Assembly: GCA_947247005.1 (NCBI GenBank)
Contig: OX365960.1
Location: 18,689,533-18,753,532, forward strand
Reading direction: 5' to 3'
DNA: 64,000 nucleotides
From: Spisula solida
Taxonomy: Eukaryota > Mollusca > Bivalvia > Venerida > Mactridae
A program made the translations under genes and the position numbers. Below the pieces are notes generated by a model. That model made no database searches. It saw nothing but the letters and a program-made list of their open reading frames with translations, and was not told the origin of the DNA. Below are positions 57,274 through 64,000 of this stretch, piece after piece. The stretch's first letter is position 1, and every line of letters starts with the position of its first letter.

Positions 57274-58610
57274 AGAGTGATAATTATACTAAAAGACAAG
57301 TCTAGTGCGATTTCGGATATAGATTTCGGATGCAGACCTCCAATTTTGAGATGAATAGTACTATTTATTTTTATAAGATTTACTTTGTCAACACTGATGA
57401 AACAATGTGCCCGACCAAACCCATATTGGAATACAGACCGCCAATTTTGAGATGTATGGTTCTCTTTTCAACATAAAGTAATGTTCCGGTCAATTGCGAT
57501 TGGATGGTCCATAATACTATGAACATCACATCCGTATCCTTTGAATGTACATGATTTATAATCTTAAATAGAATATTATGCTTGATACTTACACACTCAA
57601 TAAACAATAAAACATATGTGGAATAAAATAACATACTTGTAATAACAATACAAATATAACTTTATGGCATTAGTTGAACTGTTGTTAAAAGAGCAAATGA
57701 ATGAATTTGAAAGTCTGGTAAAGTCAAAATACGGCCGACCTTTTTTAAAGACTCTTACTTGATTCTTTCTACGATCTCAAAATATTGAAGTGGATTTATA
57801 AGCGGAACGTCCCTGTTAACAAAATCATCCAGCTTTATACATGTGGTGCGTCTCATCAATTATAACAAGTTAATTAGTAATACAGTATGTATGCCAAGAC
57901 CAGATACTAATTATATTAATTAAGTCAGGTTTTACTAAGCAATAGTTCTAACTAAGGATGTTCGGCCAATCTAATGATAGGATGGGGCCAATACAAACAT
58001 TAAGTGTTCGGGATCAGCCAAATATATCATTAATTAAGTTTATCCTTAGGACATCAGACAGTTCATTGTACATGGCTTTTCTTGTGCTTTCAGCAGTTAA
58101 GTTCATTTTCTCGTTCATTTGTGTGTCAAGCATTGTGAGCATTGCCGCGTAATTATGGTATTTGATGTGTTTGTTTTGTATTTTCTGTCCTCTGTTCGTT
58201 AAGGTGAGTGCTGCATTCCTTGTCCGATTTTCTATGATATTTTTGCAGAGCTACTTCGCGTACTATTATCCGGACATAACACACCATGCTAAAGTTAATC
58301 GAACATGTAAACATTGCACTTGAAGGTCACCGGACATTACGATATTGCACTGACCCTTAAATATCTCCGTATTTACAACAGCAAGCCACATTGTTGCCGA
58401 TTAAGGGTATTAACCGAACACCATTTGTATAACTTGATAAGCATTTGTTGGACAAATGAAAACACTTTGATGTCAATATTTAACGCAATTCCATATATAC
58501 TGGCAACGCTATAGATTGTATGATTTAATAGTGTATTAGGTTTTGGCGAACCTTCGTTCAACGTCTCTTAAACGGGACCAGCGGGTCAAAATACTTGTGC
58601 AATACATATA
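57274..58610. other. unannotated region
   Basis: Contains one unit related to the transposon minisatellite at 58199-58233 (TTAAGGTGAGTGCTGC). No gene. Confidence 0.45.
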
Positions 58611-58614
58611 TCAC

Positions 58615-58746
58615 ATGGTATCCTTTAGTGTAGATAGGGATGCGTGTGAGTGTCGGACGCCTGGAAGTGTCATTATCACAAGGTATCTTTTAGTGTAGTT
58701 AGGGATGCGTGTGAGTGTCGGACGCCTGGAAGTGTCATTATCACAA
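58615..58746. repeat. 65-bp tandem duplication
   Basis: GGGATGCGTGTGAGTGTCGG recurs at 58637 and 58702 with the following CGCCTGGAAGTGTCATTATC essentially identical. Confidence 0.95.
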
Positions 58747-58749
58747 GAG

Positions 58750-60940
58750 AGCATGAACAAATACAAAAATAATTCGAAAATGAACATTGACTACCATGAA
58801 CTCAAACCGCATCCATATAAACCCTCGCCACACACTACTACTGTATCAGTCGAACGTAAGAAACAGGGTCAGGTGTACGGTACACTGAAATAACTAAGAT
58901 ACTGTGCACTTTCTACATCGGGTGACTGATTTCCACCAGTCTGACTACAGAGCATGCAAGGAGTGTTCGCAAAGGATTATAGCCAGCAATTAGTGGTGTA
59001 TTGTACTTGCAGAGTGTGTTATAATTAATGTTCGCAAGGATCTAGATTACTGGGTACCTGCCATAAAACAATCAACCGTATTATTCGCTAACAAACTGCT
59101 TAATGTTGTAAATCTTTGCGCACTTTTAAAACAGTACATGTTCTGTTATTACTTTCCCAAAGTACTTGACTAATTACGTATTGTTGAAATTCTTTACATC
59201 TGCACTTTACAGTACTTTTTAATGTTAACGGTTACTTGTACTTATATCATGTGAGTTTTTCTAGTATATGCGTTCGTTCGGTAGCCTATGTACTCTGATG
59301 TGTCTGTTGAGTGTTTTCTTCAAGGTCAGATTTGTTATTACATTTTTTTGTTAATTTATTAAATGTAAATTAATTAACAAAATAGTATCGTATACAATTT
59401 AAGTGTTTTTTTATCGCGCACGCCAATTTTCGCGGAATTTGCTCAACATAATTAATCTACAGTTTTATTATGCGTGAATTTACTTACTTAAACTTGCTAA
59501 CGACAACTATTCTCTATATTCTAGCAATTTTTATTTATATTGACTGCGATTCGCGAAACAATTGTATGTGCGAAAATAGCGAACATAAAGCGACCGCGAA
59601 ATATTGATAACGAGTTATAATTAGTGAAAATATAGTACAAGGCTTATAAGTACTACACGCCTTTGCATTGCGGTAGATAAGTGCAATAACCATTACATTT
59701 TTGCTAATCATGTAATTTAGTTTCTTTATTGTTTGTGCACTCTTAGAAATGTGTTGTTTTATTGTACTAACTGCAGATACTGTTGTTCCTTAGTATCAAA
59801 GGTATCTGCAGCATGTTAGTTATGTTAGTTATTCTGTACCGTTCACTTGAGATTATCACGATTTTCCGAGATTTACTACGCTTTCGGTAGACAACGTACA
59901 GTAAAAAGCCTCAATGAAAAGGCAACAACCATTGAACACTGTTACAGTAAACACTATTTGAGTTGTTGCTTTATACATAAACGATGTTAAATAGTGGAAA
60001 TAAAAAGGCAAATAAGTTAAATTTGTGGTCGTCATTTTATATTATATTAAGGTGCTGCCTCACAGATTGGGCGAAAAATTTTGAATATCGTGATTTTCCA
60101 ACCTAACCAAGTATTGATGTAATAGAAAGCCACTGACGGTTGCTTTATGAAAGATTTGGTGCAGAAAAGCAATTTTATCCACTCTCGATGTCGCCCACTG
60201 AGTATTTTTTTCTTGTAAAAAAGCGCTAAGTTTCCTTCCAACATGCTTTGTGACTTATGTAATTCACTTGTGATCGAACCGTAACATCAACAAACTACAG
60301 CGTAAACATCAGTGAGGTATTTGGTTTGTTTTTTTATTCGTTTTCATCGAATGCGAACAAATTTCAGGCAATTTAAGTAATAGCAGTGTTAATTCTATAC
60401 AGGGTATTAATACCCTATAGAATGTTTGATGTAAAAATACTAGATAACTACAAAATGCCGAAGTGTCTCAAGTTATTTTAGATGTCAGTATGGTTGTTCA
60501 TTGGATATACAGGCAACTATACCAAAATTACGCAAATATTTGACAATTTTATTTTATTTTTACAATATACCAATATGTGAGACAGTCCCTTTAAGGAGGT
60601 CTTAGTTTTGAGAAAGTATTTGGGTAAGGTTTTGTTACTGTACTTAGGCAGGGGGATCATTCTTGACAGTTCATTCTCGTTTCTCTTGTGCTTTAATTGA
60701 AAACCTCATTTGTTATTTCTGTTGTTTAAATATTTTATTTTGTAGATAAACGGTTAGACAAAACATTTCTACATTGCAATGGCCATGGAAACAAATTGAA
60801 TATTTTCATAATTAACAATACTGAAACAAGGTATGCATGCATTGGAATCAAATTGAGAAACAACTAATAACACCGATGAAACCTAAGGTGGCGAAACGTC
60901 AGTTATTCCGATAACGAAGAAAGAGAAAACTGTTCAGTTT
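58750..60940. other. unannotated region
   Basis: AT-rich with small hairpins (for example CTGCAGATAC / GTATCTGCAG near 59770-59812). No gene supported. Confidence 0.45.
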
Positions 60941-60941
60941 C

Positions 60942-61373
60942 TCTTACAGTGTAGCAATACCACGTGACTTTTGACTACAGTTACAAGAAGAAATTTGTAA
61001 ACATTGGAAAATAAAATAGCCATAAGTATTTTATTTCTTCATCAATTTCTATAAATTATACATCACGCTAAGGGGACAATTATTTGCTTTCCATAAAATA
61101 TAAAATCTTTTTCAGCGGCTGTGCCGTTTGGTCCATTACCTTGTGAAACCGTGGAACGTGTAGGTTTCACAGGGTAATGGAAAAATCAGTAAAAGTGCTG
61201 AACAAGATCTTATATTTCACGGAAAGCAAATACTTTTCCCCTTAGCGTGCCGAATATTTTATAGAAATCAATGAAGAAATAAAATACATATGGCTATATT
61301 TGTGTTCCAATGTTTACAAATTTCTACATGTAACTGTAGCCAAAAAACCACGTGGTATTGCTACACTGTCTTA
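60942..61373. mobile_element. 422-bp near-palindromic foldback MITE with TCTTA duplication
   Basis: The element 60947-61368 folds on a centre near 61155 (TGTGAAACC...GGTTTCACA). Arms are ~205 bp with few mismatches: outer CAGTGTAGCAATACCACGTG and CACGTGGTATTGCTACACTG. TCTTA lies directly outside both ends (60942-60946, 61369-61373). Non-coding. Confidence 0.92.
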
Positions 61374-62700
61374 TGCTAGTATTTGAATGTTATATTACAA
61401 GTTTCCCAATTATATTATTGCATACACCTTGGCCTAATCACGGGCACCAGAGCGAGTTAATGTGCAGATGTTATTTTTTAATCCATTTAAAATTACGACC
61501 GCCCATGGCCATGTTTAAAATCCGTCCGACGCCGTATTTACTTTCTCTTAAGCCCGATTAAACCTAAGAATACTACTTTCACTATAAATGATGTGTTCCA
61601 TTACACACAAATCGTCGCCGAATAATATAAAGACCTTCTGTCCTAATTATTTGTAAAAATAAAATACTAACGGCTCACAGAGAGGGCTAAAATTTAAGCC
61701 TTTAATTAAACTGACAAGTTAGTGAACTTTGTAAGAATTTAAAGACTGAAATTGACATGCTATCGGGACAATTAACCTTTTAAAATTTCAACTACTCTAA
61801 ACACGTGTTTTATGCATTACATACTAGAAGCAGACCTAGAGATTATTTTTTGTTTAAACCGAAATGATATTATATGCAAAGGAGACTACTATTTCTATAA
61901 AACTATGCGAAGAAATACTTATCTAACATGAACTCACTAATTAAAGATATGTTCCAATTAGAGTCGAGAAATATCCATAGTTACTGAAAAAAACTGTTGT
62001 CCTTGATCAGAAACACTGCTTATATAATAAGAACGTATAAAAATCTAAATAAACGAACACAAAAAGCCTGGTTCCAAGCAATATGCTTTACAACTAACGC
62101 TGATTTGAAGTCCTTAGCCTTGTAGCATGCATCTTTATAAACATTGGCTGACAATGAGAAAACATATTCTGTGACGTATTCCTTTATCGCTATGACCGGG
62201 GTGGTAGTGTAGACAGTGAACCAAAAGAGGAAGAAGATGAGGAAGAAGAATGAAAATATATACACAATTTCTAATATGGATCTAGCAGGTCAATAATTTT
62301 CTTATCCTAAAGGTTGTCTCAAAACGGGTTTGTTCATCATCATGCCATATGTACTATAACGACGTTGGAATACCGTTAAGAATATCTATAAGCGGTAACC
62401 ACAGAGTAGGGAATTAAAAGTTTAATCACAAACAATCTTAGACATGTCAAAGGACACTCTTCCGTCAATTAAAAGGTTTTTAGTAGAATTCTCGTCTTTG
62501 TCGGCAGAACCCTGGGAATAGTTAAATATCGGAATAGTTCTGTCAGCCGTAAGATCGTTGACACGTTAATTTGCACAATTCAGTCTTTCACACTAAAGGT
62601 TGTAATAGCAAAACACATCGAAGATCTACGTAGATTGCGCAGCTTGCATTATTATATAACTGAATATTTTACTGAACAACTGAACAAATTAATTATGTTA
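61374..62700. other. unannotated region
   Basis: No feature supported. The short minus frame at 62020-62265 ends in a hydrophobic stretch but lacks other evidence. Confidence 0.45.
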
Positions 62701-62702
62701 TA

Positions 62703-62831
62703 TTACCGTATTTAGCCTATAATAAGGCAATATTGAGTATAAGACGCACCCGGGCAATGGACCGTAAATTGTTTTTTTAGCATAGACCCTCGTATAAGTG
62801 AAGCCGCGTTATCGGCGCGTTTATACGGTAA
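62703..62831. mobile_element. small MITE with TTACCGTAT ends
   Basis: TTACCGTATTTAGCC at the left is mirrored by TTATACGGTAA at the right. It contains TATAAGACGCACCCGGG, a phrase common in such elements. Confidence 0.55.
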
Positions 62832-63570
62832 ATCAACCATCAGATCGTCTAGTTTTCTTTCGACTAATGATAAATGACTTTCATCGTACCAATATTGTTA
62901 TGTTCCGTTAGTTCGAGCTTCTATTGATCAAATTGCAAGTGCTGTTGTTAATCAATGGAATTAATAATTGTAAACTTAAATATTACTTCATATTTAAACA
63001 AAAGAGGTATATAGCACTCTGGCAACCCAGCGGGTTTTCATTCATGTAACACTAGAAACGCGAGTAATAGGCAGAGTTAAAAGACCGGCTACGTTTTCCC
63101 CCCAACTTATCCAACTTGGCAAATAACTGCAGTAGTAAGCACATTTAGTTTACTCACATTTTAGTATCATTTGGCGGGAATTAAAACTTGAGACATCCGT
63201 GCCCGGAGCTATAATACAAATGCATGCGATATATCAAGATCATGTAAACCATATGGTGCGTGCTATATGAAGTTGCTCGTTAAAAGCTAATTGGTAATAA
63301 AACAACATTGTCTAATAAAACTAAATGCAGATTGCTGTTCGAAAAGCTTCTATGTGTCAAGAATATCGAAATAGACACTTTCATACGTCAATCAATTTGC
63401 CTGTATATGAACAAAGTACTTATAAACAAACGAACGAAATTTTATTATTTATTGTTTGTTGTAGTACATACAGTTTCCAAAATAACATGACTATAGTGTT
63501 CGCATATTTGCACAAAGATGCGAGTTAGTTTATGTTTAACGATAATCAAATATAATGGAGAACAGGGCTT
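62832..63570. other. unannotated region
   Basis: AT-rich with overlapping chance frames on both strands. Confidence 0.45.
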
Positions 63571-63574
63571 ATGA

Positions 63575-63892
63575 ATGTTCGATCTAAAAAAAGACATACA
63601 CCACAGCATTGAGAAATTAGTTAAAACAAACAAGTGGTCCGATAGTAAGCAAGTGTTTGTAGAAGTTCTTTGTTCGTACGGTTCCCTGAATCCGAACGCT
63701 TTCATTTTTATTATGGTTCGAATATGTTTCAGTTATACCGACACCGGTATACGAATGCTAGTTTGTCTAACCGTTTTTCAGGAAATATTTATTCACAAGC
63801 ACGAACTTGCTCCTCCGCAAGCAAGTGAAACTTCTCCACATGAAAGAGTGTTGGAAGAAGAAAACCCATACGCAGCTGGGTATTTGACGTAG
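63575..63892 (+). CDS. hypothetical 105-codon open frame
   Basis: An ATG frame starting MFDLKKDIHHSIEKLVKTNK with a polar, acidic C-terminus (ASETSPHERVLEEENPYAAG) before TAG. No domain is recognised. The composition looks somewhat protein-like, but overlapping minus-strand frames and the lack of splice evidence keep this weak. It could be an exon of a gene continuing past the window edge. Confidence 0.2.
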   Translation: MFDLKKDIHHSIEKLVKTNKWSDSKQVFVEVLCSYGSLNPNAFIFIMVRICFSYTDTGIRMLVCLTVFQEIFIHKHELAPPQASETSPHERVLEEENPYAAGYLT

Positions 63893-64000
63893 GTATAAAA
63901 TGGGAAAATGCAAATATCATGTTCATAGCTGAGTTGGAAAATGTCAAAGGTTGTGTAAAGGAAGCATGAGCTTCGTGTTTACGATTCTGTGTTGACTATA

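Overview
The window looks like nuclear DNA of a mollusc, most likely a bivalve. It is AT-rich and gene-poor. It carries spliceable genes with GT-AG introns and many diverged repeats of kinds I associate with bivalve genomes: satellites built on AGGTCA words, units ending in (GTCC)n, repeats beginning CACCTGTCAC or CCTACCGGTTT, and tRNA-headed SINEs. The species call is inference; no search was run.

The main object is a complete DNA transposon of about 11.5 kb (11138-22653). It has long terminal inverted repeats of about 585 bp, whose outer ~340 bp look identical by eye, and an 8-bp target-site duplication, AATTTCAT. It carries (1) a plus-strand, seven-exon gene that reads in phase as one 1,016-residue protein: a compact Pif1-type helicase, a long unassigned region and a C-terminal PHD finger; and (2) a minus-strand P-superfamily transposase lying inside the fourth intron of that gene. 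The 8-bp duplication and the transposase motifs both point to the P superfamily. The helicase-PHD cargo, the antisense nesting and the very long TIRs are the features most worth following up.

Region by region: 0.3-0.8 kb holds a Harbinger-like MITE. 1.0-1.7 kb has a pair of facing tRNA-like sequences. 1.9-5.7 kb is a decayed minus-strand LINE ORF2, split by a microsatellite plus a 152-bp satellite. 5.7-11.1 kb is largely unannotatable, with one tandem duplication and one hairpin. 11.1-22.7 kb is the P-type transposon. 23.6-27.5 kb probably contains a small plus-strand host gene coding for a 44-residue protein. 27.5-38 kb is a dense mosaic of repeats and SINEs. 38.3 kb has a possible minus-strand first exon whose promoter-like block resembles the one at 23.6 kb. 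40-49 kb holds SINEs, MITEs and minisatellites. 50.9-52.3 kb is an intact, intronless class A GPCR gene on the minus strand. 52.6-64 kb has tandem duplications, a 422-bp near-palindromic MITE with a TCTTA duplication, and mostly featureless AT-rich DNA.

The confidently coding genes are the transposon's helicase-PHD and transposase genes and the GPCR. The 44-residue gene is a reasonable splice-based prediction. Most other open frames are short and repeat-derived or chance.
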